Assembly (NCBI GenBank): GCA_963971575.1
Contig: OZ020623.1
Span: 13,704,980 to 13,768,979 of the forward strand
Direction of reading: 5' to 3'
DNA from: Liopterus haemorrhoidalis
Lineage: Eukaryota > Arthropoda > Insecta > Coleoptera > Dytiscidae
DNA: 64,000 bases
Within the stretch, counting starts at the first letter, position 1. Every line of letters starts with the position of its first letter. The notes under the pieces are model-generated. The model was given only the letters and a program-made list of their open reading frames with translations, searched no databases and was not told where the DNA came from. Made by a program: the position numbers and the translations under genes. Shown here in pieces: positions 1 to 10,000 of the stretch.

Positions 1-428
1 GATCGGGGAAGAATTGAATTTGACTCACACTACCATTCATCAGATTTTGACTAATGAATTGGGGATGACAATGCGCCCTGTCTCACAGCAATTTCAATAA
101 ACGAGTTCTTGGCCAGTAAAAACATTCATGTGGCTCCTCAGCCTCCTTATTCGCCTGACTTGCGACCTTTTCCTCTTTTCAAGATTGAAAGATCACCTCA
201 AGGGATATCATTTTGGGACACTCGAAAACATTCAAATGTCCGTAACCGACCAGCTGAAAACTATTCCAGTATCCGAATTCCAGCACTGCTATGACGATTG
301 GAAGAACCGTCTCCAGCGCTGTGTGGCTTCCCAAGGACGTTATTTTGAGGGAAACAATACTGAATTGTAATTATATTCGAATAAATTTTAAAAAAAAATC
401 AGTTCGGTTACTTAATTTACACACCTCG
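1..428 (+). mobile_element. mariner element copy 1, 3' part, cut by the window start
   Basis: Right-hand part of a mariner-type DNA transposon. Its 3' terminus, ending TTACACACCTCG, matches the end of the copy at 47469-48254. The coding trace at 2-370 starts inside the second N-terminal helix-turn-helix (LTHTTIHQILTNELGM), jumps to the last catalytic block (PPYSPDL) and ends in the usual C-terminal DWKNRLQRCV...YFEG. The middle of the catalytic core is missing and there is at least one frameshift, so the copy is dead. The third catalytic region is degraded: the expected SPCDFFLF reads RPFPLF. Its left end lies outside the window. Confidence 0.85.
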
Positions 429-616
429 TGGACAGACAGAGAGACTTAACAGTATGTACAGTATGTTATCTGGAGAGTATTTGTGCTGAGTGTGCAGAAA
501 AACTTTTATATGGCGTATTGAACTCTACAGTCATGAAAAGATATACTCACGAAGAACTGTATAGATTTGTAAAGCACCCATCGTCCTTCGATGGAGTTAA
601 ATATACTACGGTTTAG
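428..616 (+). CDS. unrecognised short open frame after the mariner end
   Basis: A 62-codon frame starting at the last bases of the mariner terminus. It has four cysteines near the start (TVCTVC, ICAEC) and a C-terminal part rich in charged and aromatic residues. I recognise no family. Codon use is less AT-biased than its surroundings, so it could be an old exon or an unidentified element. It may equally be a chance frame, and I give it little weight. Confidence 0.2.
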   Translation: MDRQRDLTVCTVCYLESICAECAEKLLYGVLNSTVMKRYTHEELYRFVKHPSSFDGVKYTTV

Positions 617-1015
617 AAAAACCTGGTTTATCGTAATCTTCTCGTATGCCTGGAGACGTTTTCATATGAATACCCACTAACTTCTAGCCTTAATCCTGGG
701 AATCCTTCTATAAATATCGTCCTTGTAAACGCATCTTTCAACATACATCTAGTCTAACCCTCAAGCCGTGAATAATACATCTAAAACTCCTTTATAACTT
801 CTATTTCTCAAACTTTTGTACTTCATATTTCCATAAAAATATCGTGGATTTTTATTTTGTGAGTGTCCGTAAGGATGTACAGTTCGGTTTGTATGTTGGC
901 TCTAGAGACGCTTAAAGCAGAACTACTGCAGTAAATAGGTCACTGGGACTGGGACTGCGGAGAATCATTTGAATATAGAACGACAGAGATGGAGAGAACG
1001 AGAACTGGAAGGTGA
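617..1015. other. no recognisable feature
   Basis: AT-rich sequence with no frame, terminal repeat or tail that I could assign. Confidence 0.5.
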
Positions 1016-1136
1016 CGCAAGGATGGGATGAGAAGTGAGATATTTTGCGTGTATAATATAATGATGGATATAATAACGACGAATACTAGGAATTTCATGA
1101 TCAGAAAAAAGAAGAAATCTGGAGTACTTCAAGTAG
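1016..1136. repeat. 120 bp dispersed repeat, copy 1
   Basis: Almost identical, in the same orientation, to 9880-10000, with only about five differences. It contains GATATTTTGCGTGTATAA and ends AGTACTTCAAGTA. Neither terminal inverted repeats nor a target duplication is obvious. The second copy lies between two LINE fragments. Confidence 0.75.
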
Positions 1137-1244
1137 TTGACCTACTAGACTAGGGACCTCTTTCTGAAATCTTAGTTAACTAAAACCAAATAAAGTTTAA
1201 AAATAAAAACACTCGGTTTATTGTTTAAAAAAATTTATTTACTG

Positions 1245-1285
1245 TATTTATACGTATTTCGACTTACAAAGTCATCTTCAGAATA
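1245..1285 (-). ncRNA. hammerhead-ribozyme-like motif, left inverted arm
   Basis: Reverse-complement copy of the motif at 3366-3406, with every core base retained: CTGAAGA, stem GACTT/AAGTC, GAAA, then TACGTA followed by TA. See the right-arm entry for the proposed pairing. Confidence 0.5.
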
Positions 1286-1302
1286 AATAGATCACATACA
1301 TA

Positions 1303-1303
1303 A

Positions 1304-1363
<60 letters not shown>
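1303..1363. repeat. (TA)n microsatellite, left part
   Basis: About 60 bp of alternating TA inside the Penelope-like copy. It resumes at 2937-2971 on the other side of the Tc1-like insertion, so one tract was split by the insertion. Confidence 0.95.
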
Positions 1364-1366
<3 letters not shown>

Positions 1367-1479
1367 CCTTGTTCATATGTATGGAGCACCCTAAATACTG
1401 GTGATTTTTCTGGAAGAATAAGAAAATTAAATAATGAAAACTATTTTATTATTCAAAATAATTATGAACATTGATATAT

Positions 1480-2636
1480 TTAATATTTTGTCACTCCCCC
1501 CCTTGCTTTTATAACAGCAGCTATCCTTTGTGGCATATTGGCAACTAATTTCTTGTATGTATTTACAGAAATTTTACCCCATTCCTTCTTTATTTTCTTA
1601 ACTAGTTCCAGTTTTGATTGAACCTTGTGTTGAGCAACATTTTTCTTCAAAATTGGCCATAAATGCTCAATTGTATTTAAGTCAAGATACTGTGCCCGTC
1701 AAACCAAAACGTAAATTTGTTGTCTTTGTAACCATTCTCAAGAAGTGGCAGCTGCATGGCATGGTGCATTATATTGTTGGAATAAATATGATGATTGGTC
1801 ATCGTTCGTGAAAATTTTATGCACAGAAGGTCTTAAAACAGTCGATAACATTTTGATATAAGTAGAAGAATTCATCCTTCCCTCACACACAAACACTTCT
1901 GCCACGCCTGACGCTGCCATGCAGCCCCATATTATTACACTACACCCACCAAATTTAACTCTAGGGACCACACAGTCAGGGTGAAACTCTTCTCCGGTCC
2001 TTCGTCTTACATAAACCGCGCCAGGGGTGCCAAAAAGCTATAAACAATAATCTCAATTTAAGTCTCAGTATTAACTGATGATTTTTTTTTTTTCATAATA
2101 ACAATTTTTATAATTTAATTTTTTTCATTAAGCAGCAATAAATATGCTTCAAAATTACCTGAATATTTGTCTCATCTGACCAAAGTATCTTTGCCCAATC
2201 ATCAGGTTTCCAGTTTTTGTGAATTTACGCCCAATGAAGCCTTCTTTTTTTATTTTTCCCTGAAAGCCAGGCTTTTTTCCGCGCTTTGCAGCCTCTCAAA
2301 CCATGTTCTAGTAGTCTTCTTCTAACGGTTGGTGCCGAAATTTTCATAGTCGCAACAGTATTAAACTCTGTAGCCAATGCAGACGATGTTCTCTTTCTAT
2401 TTTTCAGTGATAGTCGAATTAAGTTCTATCTTCTCTCTCTGATGTCTTACGATTTCTGCCAGATTTTGGCTTATCTTTATGAGAACCAGTCGTAGCGAAC
2501 CGTTTTATAGCATTTTGGACCGTTTTCCTGGAGCAATTTCTTCCTGAGAAATTTTAACTTGACTCCATCCCTTTTGACTAAGACTTACAATTTGTGCACG
2601 TTTAACTTCACTCAAACTTTTTGTATTCACACTCAT
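1480..2636 (-). pseudogene. Tc1-type transposase, degenerate, probable intron
   Basis: DDE transposase of the Tc1 group, which would cut and reinsert its own element. Reading leftward from 2636 gives MSVNTKSLSEVKRAQIV and an N-terminal helix-turn-helix, then WSDETNIQ with the first catalytic Asp, LFGTPGAVYVRR, VKFGGCSVIIWGCMAASGV, FQQYNAPCH, DLNTIEHLW and a C-terminus AAVIKARGGSDKIL before the stop at 1480. The second catalytic Asp is changed (QQDNAPCH reads QQYNAPCH). Stops and frameshifts break the frame several times. A 121 bp stretch at 2038-2158 between DETNIQ and LFGT has GT..AG ends in transposase orientation and looks like an intron. Confidence 0.88.
2038..2158 (-). other. candidate spliceosomal intron in the Tc1 transposase
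   Basis: In transposase orientation the exon ends ATTCAG, followed by GTAATTTTG..., an AT-rich stretch with stops, and ...GTTTATAG before CTTTTTGGCACC. Removing it joins DETNIQ to LFGTPGA in frame at the place where family members read continuously. A non-intronic insertion cannot be excluded without relatives. Confidence 0.55.
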
Positions 2637-2933
2637 AATTAGTAAGTGGAAGTAACTGAACTAAATGAAAGAAAAAATCACTCTACTCTTGCCCAAGTTT
2701 CATTCTAATCTAAAACATTTATGTACCTAACGCATATAAACGAGTATTAACTTGCAAACGACAATATTTAAAAGGTTACGAACATGTTCAAAGCTGCAAA
2801 CGAAACGTTTTTCTATGAAATATAATTAAAAACAATGTGTAAAATTATTTTAATTTGGTTTCCTAAACAAAATTCGCATAAATTGCATTTATTTATTAGA
2901 TGCTCCAAGGGTGCTCCATACATATGAACAAGG

Positions 2934-2970
<37 letters not shown>

Positions 2971-2973
<3 letters not shown>

Positions 2974-3288
2974 GAAATCAGCTGCAACGAATGTGATTTT
3001 ATTTATATAGGAAAAACAGAGAGGAACTTCAATATTAGAATCAAAGAGCACATGAGCGCATGGCGTCTCAACAAAACACATTCAAATGTTGCAGAACACA
3101 TGATTCACAATAATCATACGTTTGATTTTGATAATGTAAAAATATTACATGTACAACCTAAGGGATTAAAACTGGACATGTTAGAAGCGTTTGAGATTAA
3201 AAAGGCCGTTTCTAAGAACAAAAATTTAATGAATGAACAACTTGAACTCATTAGTTCTCCCGCTTCTAACACCTTTTTAATCCTTTAG
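2971..3288 (+). CDS. Penelope-like GIY-YIG endonuclease, 3' end of ORF
   Basis: C-terminal endonuclease domain of a Penelope-like polyprotein, which nicks target DNA for insertion. The frame opens in the TA tract and reads YEISCNECDFIYIGKTERN, then NIRIKEHMSAWRLNKTHSNV and AEHMIHNNHTFDF. The GIY-YIG tyrosines, the paired cysteines before FIYIG, the catalytic Arg of the RIKEH stretch and the later SNVAEH block are visible. The frame is open to a stop after NTFLIL. Everything upstream, including the reverse transcriptase, is missing, so it is a partial gene. Confidence 0.85.
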
Positions 3289-3365
3289 GTTTTTCCTTTA
3301 TTATCTTGTTTGTTGTACCTACCTGCGGGTATATATATACATATCAGTTATGTATGTGATCTATT

Positions 3366-3406
3366 TATTCTGAAGATGACTTTGTAAGTCGAAATACGTA
3401 TAAATA
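3366..3406 (+). ncRNA. hammerhead-ribozyme-like motif, right arm
   Basis: Proposed order: stem I 5' strand TATT (3366-3369), core CTGAAGA (3370-3376), an extra T, stem II GACTT-TGT-AAGTC (3378-3390), GAAA (3391-3394), short self-complementary stem III TACGTA, then TA with predicted cleavage after 3402, and stem I 3' strand AATA (3403-3406). Hammerhead ribozymes are known from terminal repeats of Penelope-like elements. The bulged T and very short stem III are caveats, and activity is not shown by sequence alone. Confidence 0.55.
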
Positions 3407-3460
3407 CAGTAAATAAATTTTTTGAAACAATAAACCGAGTGTTTTCATTTTTAAACTTTT

Positions 3461-3765
3461 TTTAAAATGTTTCAATGAGTGCCTTCAACTAATTCAATTA
3501 ATATTATTTATAACCAAATAGTTAAAAAATGGTTGCTGTGGTTACTTATGGGATGGTTATATTGTAACCGAGTTTAACCAAAAGTTTAAACTCGGCTAAG
3601 CTTTCAAAAACCGGCGGCTCGAGAGATGTATGAGGCTTTTGCTAGAAAAGTGACTCTTTTATTTTCAATAGAAAAAAATACTTAAAATTTTGTATAATTT
3701 CTTAAAATTTGTATTAATACAAATAGTACTAATACGTAGGGCGCTAGGAAAATTTCGAGGTCCAG
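3461..3765. other. no recognisable feature
   Basis: AT-rich sequence with a short inverted motif around GAGTTTAACC / TTTAAACTCGG near 3570-3600, but no gene. Confidence 0.4.
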
Positions 3766-3900
3766 CTTACTTTTTAAAAATTTTCATAGTTCTTCCCATC
3801 ACATTCAATACACTTCCTCATACGTATAAACCACGTGTTAAAAATGTCTTCCCACTTTTCAGTTAATACTTCTGCACAGGTTTGGTGAAGTTTTGTTGAA
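3766..3900 (-). pseudogene. mariner transposase C-terminal fragment
   Basis: On the minus strand the trace includes LTEKWEDIFNTWFIRM and KCIECDGKNYEN, the C-terminal tail of mariner-type transposases. It is similar to the fragment at 20575-20719. Only the tail after the catalytic core remains, and its upstream part has been replaced by the Harbinger remnant. Confidence 0.6.
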
Positions 3901-3916
3901 TTTTGTACAGAAAAAT

Positions 3917-4140
3917 GTGCGACAAACGACCCAAGATGCGCCAAGTTCAACATTTCCGAAACAAGGCAACTTGTAGATATTCTGTTAAAGTGTAAAAATG
4001 TTTTAGAAAATAAAGCTACTGACGCTGTAAATCTAAAAGATAAAAAAGAGAACTGGGAAAAAAATGTATTATGTGCAATGCATCCTACGGACAGAATAGA
4101 AATGCAAAAACACTGAAAATTAAATACAACACTTTAAAAA
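3917..4140 (+). pseudogene. Myb/SANT-like protein of a Harbinger-type element, N-terminal part
   Basis: Frame MCDKRPKMRQVQHF, then (one base off) SETRQLVDILLKCKNVLENK, ATDAVNLKDKKENWEK, and after another frameshift CNASYGQNRNAKTLKIKYNTLKK. This is the trihelix/Myb-like DNA-binding domain of the MSANTD3/zeste-related group, which PIF/Harbinger elements often encode as a second protein. It stops where an oppositely oriented Harbinger transposase N-terminus begins, which indicates an internal deletion. Confidence 0.6.
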
Positions 4141-4347
4141 AATATATAAATAAAATTTTGCAGTATTTGGTTGAATATTTGGTGGAGCAGGATATTAAAT
4201 TCATTTTTCGCCAAGTGATATCGATTAATAAATTCTTGCTCATCCCACTGGTCCATATGATTTAACACGAACTATGTATGGACGTTCTAAATAGTCTACA
4301 ATTTCTTCATCATCATCTGCTAGCAAATCTTCAAAATCAGAATCCAT
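4135..4347 (-). pseudogene. Harbinger-type transposase, N-terminal fragment
   Basis: Starts MDSDFEDLLADDDEEIVDYL, then ERPYIVRVK, and after one frameshift HMDQWDEQEFINRYHLAK and NEFNILLHQI. This resembles the N-terminus of PIF/Harbinger (HARBI1-like) transposases, before the DDE nuclease domain. The nuclease domain is missing. The two genes of the element point toward each other across a deletion at about 4135-4150. Confidence 0.65.
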
Positions 4348-4674
4348 GATTTCCTTCTTTAACAATAAATGTAAATTATCTAAAAATAGTCGTCAATATA
4401 TATATATTTTTTTTATTTCAGTATAAATTAAAGTAGATTACTAAATTATTTTGAATTTATTTTGATATAAGTAATTATATAACAAAATAGTATACATAAT
4501 GGAAACAGGTGTATGTAATATTTATTTAATTTTTTTATTTTATTATGATCAGAGCACAGACGGGACTGACCCAGTAAAGTGCACACATTTACAATTTACA
4601 GTATTTACAAGTTATAATGTTATTACAAAATTATATTTACTTTTTTACTACATTAAATAGAAGAAGATATATGA
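4348..4674. other. no recognisable feature
   Basis: AT-rich sequence; no terminal repeats of the Harbinger remnant could be located here. Confidence 0.4.
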
Positions 4675-5667
4675 GAAAAAATTGATGTGAAGTGTGAATT
4701 TTCACACATTTCAGGGTTTTGCAAGTATTTAATAACTGAATGATGATTATTTGGGATGCCAAAACAAATTTTATGTCAAAATATTTTTTTATGAATTTTA
4801 ATTCGAATGCCTAATACCATTATTTAAGTTTCTAAATATGTGCAGTATTTTTTTTTACATAGCAAGGTTCATTAAGATTTTGAAAATTGCACCTATGGCT
4901 TCTATTGGTTGCTTAAATCATTAGCCCCGCCCTCTGATTTCGTATACATCAAACAGAATTAAATTATAATTTCAACACTTCCCACTGGTTAGTAAATTTA
5001 GGCTTTTAAAAATTAAATGCAACATTTTACCAAAATATAACTAGAATTTTGACAAAATAATTTAAACAAAAGAAAACTGCAAAAAAAAAACAAAAAAAAA
5101 AAAAATATGACAGGATTTGAACTCTAGTTTGCAAGTTACTTGTTTACAAATTAGAAAACTAATGACTAAATGCACATGGCTATGAGTGCTGACGTATCAA
5201 CATGGTTACATAGCGAATTAAATATTTAACATATTTTGGTTAAAAACACAAAAAATGCATTATTTTCCGAAAACATAATCTGATAAAAAATTCCTGTTGT
5301 ACTATTCCGGTTCACACCAATATACATTACTTAGAATTTTTTCAGATTTTTAGTTTAAACCATCTGGGCTACAGGGTGTGGGACAAAAATTTTTTTGCAC
5401 AATTTTGACAAAAATCGTGTCAAAATAATTTATTTTGCAAAAATAAAATTTTGATCGTTAATCCACGTACTAAGGGCTTTCATTTGAAACCCTACTCAGA
5501 ATTTAAAAAAAAAAAATTTTTTCGATGAGCACATATTTGTTTATATTTTTAGAGGGATATGTTTTTTAGATCTTTTAGTATTTTTCCTATGTGCGGGTCA
5601 AAGAGTTGTATAAGCATGCCAAATTTCAACTCTCTAGGTTTAGCCGTTTGGCTACAATTTTTACCGA

Positions 5668-5701
<34 letters not shown>

Positions 5702-5752
5702 GACAAAATGACGGTATAAGGGTTTTTTGGTCATACCTACAAAACCCTAAAA
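4675..5752 (-). mobile_element. HINE/DINE-1-like non-autonomous element, copy A
   Basis: Full-length copy, read on the minus strand from 5752. The 5' end is TTTTAGGGTTTTGTAGGTAT, followed by about nine TCTG units (5669-5702), a long conserved body, a tRNA-like segment (about 5100-5210), the 3' inverted counterpart of AGGGTTTTGTAGGTAT at about 4712-4727, a hairpin GTGTGAAAATTCACAC and CACATCAA, then T's. There is no coding capacity. The arrangement matches Helentron-derived HINE/DINE-1 elements: subterminal inverted repeats, (GTCY)n, and a 3' hairpin. Confidence 0.75.
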
Positions 5753-7669
5753 AAGAGATTATACGTAGTGGAAAGTCTAATGATGGGCGAGTTTGTGAAT
5801 GAATTTGTGTTTGAACTGTCTAATATGTACAGTCTAGTATGTGTTTGAAGTGTAGGTATGTCTAATATGTACATAATACCTGTTATATTAAATATTTTGC
5901 GTACATCTGCTTATATTATTTACATATATTTATCAATATAATGTTTTTTGACACCTATCTGTCAAAATCTGCCATTTTTAACCAATGGATAACATTTATC
6001 AGTACCTAAACTGTGGGATTAACTTACCCGGTGGATAATTTAGTTACTCTATAAATAAATAATTGGAAATATGTAAAAAATCGTTTATTCTCTTGATAAC
6101 TTATCCTATTGATAGACAATTTTATCAATGGTTGGAAATACCGAGCCTAAGAAAAACAAAAGGACATTCACTATTGAATAGCTTAATAAACCATTTCCAG
6201 AGAGAAAAAAAATCGAATTTAACCTCAATTTTATTCTATGTATAAAGTTTACTTTTCATAACAGTTTAACTCCCCTTTATCGTTTCCTTTCGCCCTTAAT
6301 CTCTTTCATACAAAAACAAGTATAGAATACATATATTCTATTTTATTTTCTCTCTTGTAAAGATTTCCTGTCACCAGAGCGAAAGCAATAATTTCTAATA
6401 TCTTGGACTTTTAGAAAATCATGCCGGGATATATTAGGGATGTTTTTTGATTGAGGGCTACCGTTCTTGAAGTAAATGCACGATTAACCGTTTAAATTGC
6501 TCCTGGCCAAAGATTCTAAGATCGATAATCTTTGGTTTTATGCTAATATTATATGCTTCGGGGTTATTGATATCTTGGGAGTTATCTCCGATCAAAATTC
6601 TTAGAGATTTTGTTTATCAACAGAGAAATATGCAGTGTGTAGGTATCAAAATGTATATATATATATATATATTGGAAATGTAAGAAAAATTAACAAAATA
6701 ATGTATTTATGACCATACCTACGAAGCATATAACTTGTTTATTTAATTTTATTCTTTAGAATTAGTTTAACAGTTAGTAACAATTAGGAACAAACAAAAT
6801 CAAAAAGAGATCTTCGAAAAGGTTTGTTTTCGGAACCATGATTAATAAAATTCTCGAAATAATTTTTATTTTTCTCTTAGTAGGTTGCTTTGAAAACCGA
6901 TCATCACGTCTAGATGGCTCTAGATTAAGGTGACCATTTTTGTCAAATATAAAACCAGGACATTTAAAATAGCTCAAGTACAGGCGCGTGGAATAGGAGA
7001 GGGCTCCTTGGGTCTTGACCCCCCCCAGGAACTAAAAAATCATATACTTAATAAAAACTAAGCTACTGAAAATAAAATCATCTCTTTTGTTGATAAAAAA
7101 CAAATCATAGTCAAAATGTAATTAACATATAAGACCACCCCTCCCCGTAAAGAGGCAATAATAAATTTTATATTATTTATCGGATATTTTTTAGAAATAG
7201 ACCCCCCTCTCAGTTATTTTTTCTAGGAGCGCGCCTGCTCAGTCAGCATGAAGAAAAGTGGCTATCGTAGAAAATATTATAAAAAAATATTGCAGAGTAA
7301 GCTTAGTTTTTTTGCCTTTAAGTGAAAAAATAAAATGTACTACTTTTATTTATATTGTAGATTAAGAAGGTACATTTGAAAAGGCCGCTACACTGCTGAG
7401 CCGTATTTTGTGTTTAAATTTACGCGCGTACTGAAAGATGGAATGATTACTCGATCTTTTGAAAAATTAGTAATTTTGGATTTTGTGTCCCTAAGCTGTA
7501 CTGGTTATATTTCACGACTAACCAGGACCAATGACCAAAAAAACAGTACAGTACTGGTAAAACCAGTACGAATGGTCACCTTACTCTAGATGCGTATGCT
7601 GTGTGCAGTGACATTTTAAAATTTGAACATTTCCTACTAATATTCATGTGCTTTTCTAACCGAATTAAA
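5753..7669. other. no gene recognised; short microsatellite at 6652-6674
   Basis: AT-rich sequence without a coding trace that I can place. A (TA)n tract lies at 6652-6674. The interval around 6930-7590 has motifs such as CCAGGACA and AACCAGGACCAATG that may belong to an unidentified repeat. Confidence 0.4.
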
Positions 7670-7850
7670 ATGGATCACGATACGTTGTTTTTCCGATGTG
7701 TACTTCTACACTATTTTGATTTGAAAAAAAGTGCAGCTGAATCTCCACTTTTGCTCAACGATTGCTTGTGAAAACTTATGGTAAATGTGCTCCATCGGAT
7801 ACAGTATGTAGAGATTGGTTTCGTCTTAACAGACGATTAAAATTTATTAA
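7670..7850 (+). pseudogene. mariner transposase N-terminal fragment
   Basis: Frame MDHDTLFFRCVLLHYFDL, KKSAAES, then after frameshifts TYGKCAPSDTVCRDWF. This is the first helix-turn-helix of mariner transposases, which binds the terminal inverted repeat. It is cut off before the catalytic domain. Confidence 0.65.
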
Positions 7851-7857
7851 AAACTAT

Positions 7858-8030
7858 TGACATCGGGATTTCCGAGATATTGGCAATAGGACAACAACTG
7901 GAAGGTGAAGGATTTAGTGATTTGAATGCTTCTGATATTAAGTACTTTTACAATCACACGATGCTGTATTACAACGAAGAAACATAGCAAAAAGATGATG
8001 AGAAAGAAGGTCTTACTGGTTTACAATCCA
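7858..8030 (+). pseudogene. possible pogo/Tigger-type transposase C-terminal trace
   Basis: The frame reads EILAIGQQLEGEGFSDLN, ASDIKYFYNH, then QKDDEKEG. It resembles the acidic tail after the DDE domain of Tigger-like transposases, where a Glu/Asp-rich helix pair precedes the end. The match is short and without catalytic residues, so the call is weak. Confidence 0.3.
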
Positions 8031-8330
8031 GATTAAGGATTCCATATCTATGGTTCAAAAACCTATTGATTTCATTGAAAACATAGATCTTGATGGCGAA
8101 AATAGTTGTTCAATCTGCGTAAAAAACTCAGATGACACCGTATGAACTCTAAAGGAAAAGAGGCGAGTAAGTAAGCAGAAGACTCTACAAAGGTTCTTTA
8201 TGTCATCAATATCGACAAAAAGGTAAATGTCAATAATTTAAAATTGTATGGATTTTGACTAAATTTGTAACAGTAAGATGGTTGATTTATACGACTCTAT
8301 TTCACCAAGAAAAAATTATTTGAGAATATG

Positions 8331-8828
8331 AAACAGATGCCTATTTGAGGCAAGAAGGATTGAGATCGAGGAAGGATAACAGGAAGGGGTAAAGGAAGGA
8401 AGGAAGAGGCCCGGTGGGAGGCAGAAGGCGAGAAATGGAAGGAAGGAAGGTGGCTGAGGTCACCTGGAAATGGGTAGGAAGGAAGGGAGATAGGAGGAGG
8501 AGTGAAGAAACGGTTGGAAGGGAAGAGAATGGAATAAAATAAATTAAAGATGAGCGAGAGAACTGGAAGCAAGAAGGAAGAAGATTGGAGAGGGAAACCA
8601 GAATGAGAATAGGAAGAAAGAGAGGGACACTGGAGCAAGAAGGAAGAAATGAGAGAAAATGTAATATATTGTAAATTAAATTGTATGTTATGTAATTTGG
8701 ATTGTTTTGTATTGTTTTGGTTATTTTATTTATTTTATTTCTATTTGTAATGGCTAATGCCCTGTACGCCGCAAGGCCTAGGGAGAAATAAAGAATATTA
8801 TTATATTATATTAAACAGATGCCTATTT
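8331..8828 (+). mobile_element. non-LTR retrotransposon copy, 5'-truncated, 16 bp target duplication
   Basis: The insert at 8347-8812 is flanked by perfect copies of AAACAGATGCCTATTT (8331-8346 and 8813-8828). The body is purine-rich (8350-8650) and its 3' end shares GCCGCAAGGCCTAGGG and AATAAAGAATAT with the copy ending at 16599. The coding part is too decayed to read as a protein. Target-primed insertion is clear from the duplication and the terminal AATAAAGAATATTATTATA tail. Confidence 0.85.
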
Positions 8829-8902
8829 TTTACACGGTTTTCATTTACACGTTTTCGTGGAACCATTTACCCGCGTAAATGGAGGGATTACTGTACCTTA
8901 CA

Positions 8903-9158
8903 CAGAGCCGCAGTAAGGGGAGGCGGCGGAGGAAGCGATAGCCCCGAGCGCACTAAGGAAAGGGGCTCTGATGGGCTTGACTAAGGGTCGTCATTGCGAA
9001 GGCGAGGACCTTTTTTTGCTCATCACTTAGATTTTGAGAGGTGAGGACCTTTTTTTGCTCATCACTTGAATTTTGGGAGGTGAGGACTTTTATTATTTGC
9101 CAAAGGCGCCAAAAACACGGCTCTGCCCCTAACGCAAGGTTTTCTTACTGCGGCTCTG
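8903..9158. mobile_element. hAT-type MITE, 256 bp, 8 bp target duplication
   Basis: Terminal inverted repeats CAGAGCCGCAGTAAG and CTTACTGCGGCTCTG. Flanked by perfect 8 bp duplications ACCTTACA at 8895-8902 and 9159-9166. Inside are repeats of a unit containing GAGGACCTTTTTTTGCTC (about 9004-9100). No coding capacity. The 8 bp duplication and CAG..CTG ends indicate hAT mobilisation. Confidence 0.92.
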
Positions 9159-9166
9159 ACCTTACA

Positions 9167-9714
9167 AACCGACTTTTAATAAATAATTCTTTTTCAAATT
9201 TATATTTTAAAAGTTCAATAACAAAATATTCTACGGCTAGTTGAATCCGTCCCTGTTCCAGATTGTTAACACATGTATTAAGCCATGTTATTTTTGTTGT
9301 ATTGCAACTATGCAGTATTTTCAGTATCTTTTTGTTTCTCCTGCGGGTTATATACTGTTTCTCTCTCTTGCATATTTTATGTTACAACAAAAGATATGCA
9401 CAAGTATATTCTTGCATTTATGTATTACTTTTCCGTGATACAATTGCAGAACTTACAAAAATAATTCTTTTCAAAAATAACAATAGCGGCTTAGTGTTGG
9501 TTTTATTTTAGCACTATAATTTCTTGTTTGTTTTTCTCTTATATGTTACATTTTACTTGATACTAAAACGGAATTTGGTTTTATACGAAGGTCGCACTAG
9601 AATTATTGAGAATGAGAGACATGGTTCATAGTTTTTAGGATTTTATTTTAAACATGTTCAAATTAGTTCTCTTCAACAATAATACATCATTTTCATTCTT
9701 CAGCTGTTCAAATT
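9167..9714. other. no recognisable feature
   Basis: AT-rich sequence; short frames here have no family signature. Confidence 0.4.
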
Positions 9715-9879
9715 AACTGATGTACATAGGCCTCACTTCTTGCCTCCAGTTCTCTCGCCTTCCTCTCTTGCTTTTCTCAGTCATCAGTTCCTTTATCTCT
9801 TCCTCCCAGATTGCCACCTCCTTGGAACTTTTAGCTGAATGTTCCAAGGTTTCCTCATCTTCCTTGCAGACTGCCATCT
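9715..9879 (-). pseudogene. non-LTR retrotransposon C-terminal fragment
   Basis: The minus-strand trace reads MAVCKEDEETLEHSAKSS, then KEVAIWEEEIKELMTEKS. This corresponds to the C-terminal zinc-knuckle region of the LINE at 15957-16599 (CRMCGEEEEDIEHLAKRC). The first cysteine is lost and the fragment is short. Confidence 0.6.
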
Positions 9880-10000
9880 CGCAAGGATGGGATGAGAAAT
9901 GAGATATTTTGCGTGTATAATATAATGATGGATATAATAACGACGAATACTATGAATTTCATGATCAGAAAAAGGAAGAAATCTGGAGTACTTCAAGTAA
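9880..10000. repeat. 120 bp dispersed repeat, copy 2
   Basis: Second copy of the repeat at 1016-1136, lying exactly between two same-strand LINE fragments. Confidence 0.75.

Larger units (their letters stand above)
1364..2936 (-). mobile_element. Tc1-like element, 1573 bp, complete termini
   Basis: Terminal inverted repeats begin CAGCCTTGTTCATATGTA at the left and end with the reverse complement at 2936. TA is present on both sides, as expected for Tc1/mariner. The whole length is retained and holds one degenerate transposase gene on the minus strand. It inserted in the TA tract of the Penelope-like copy. Confidence 0.92.
1191..3460. mobile_element. Penelope-like retroelement, truncated and inverted, interrupted by a Tc1-like element
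   Basis: The outer boundaries are a pair of inverted arms (about 1191-1312 and 3337-3460) with very high identity. Between them come a TA tract, an inserted Tc1-like element, and the 3' end of a GIY-YIG endonuclease frame. A 5'-truncated copy carrying an inverted fragment of its own terminal repeat is a usual architecture for Penelope-like elements. The reverse transcriptase domain is absent. Each arm carries a hammerhead-like motif, described separately. The family call rests on the GIY-YIG sequence plus this architecture. Confidence 0.8.

Noticed and set aside
8297..8638. 113-codon minus-strand frame rich in Pro, Ser and Phe
   Set aside because: It is the complement of a purine-rich decayed LINE segment bounded by a 16 bp target duplication.
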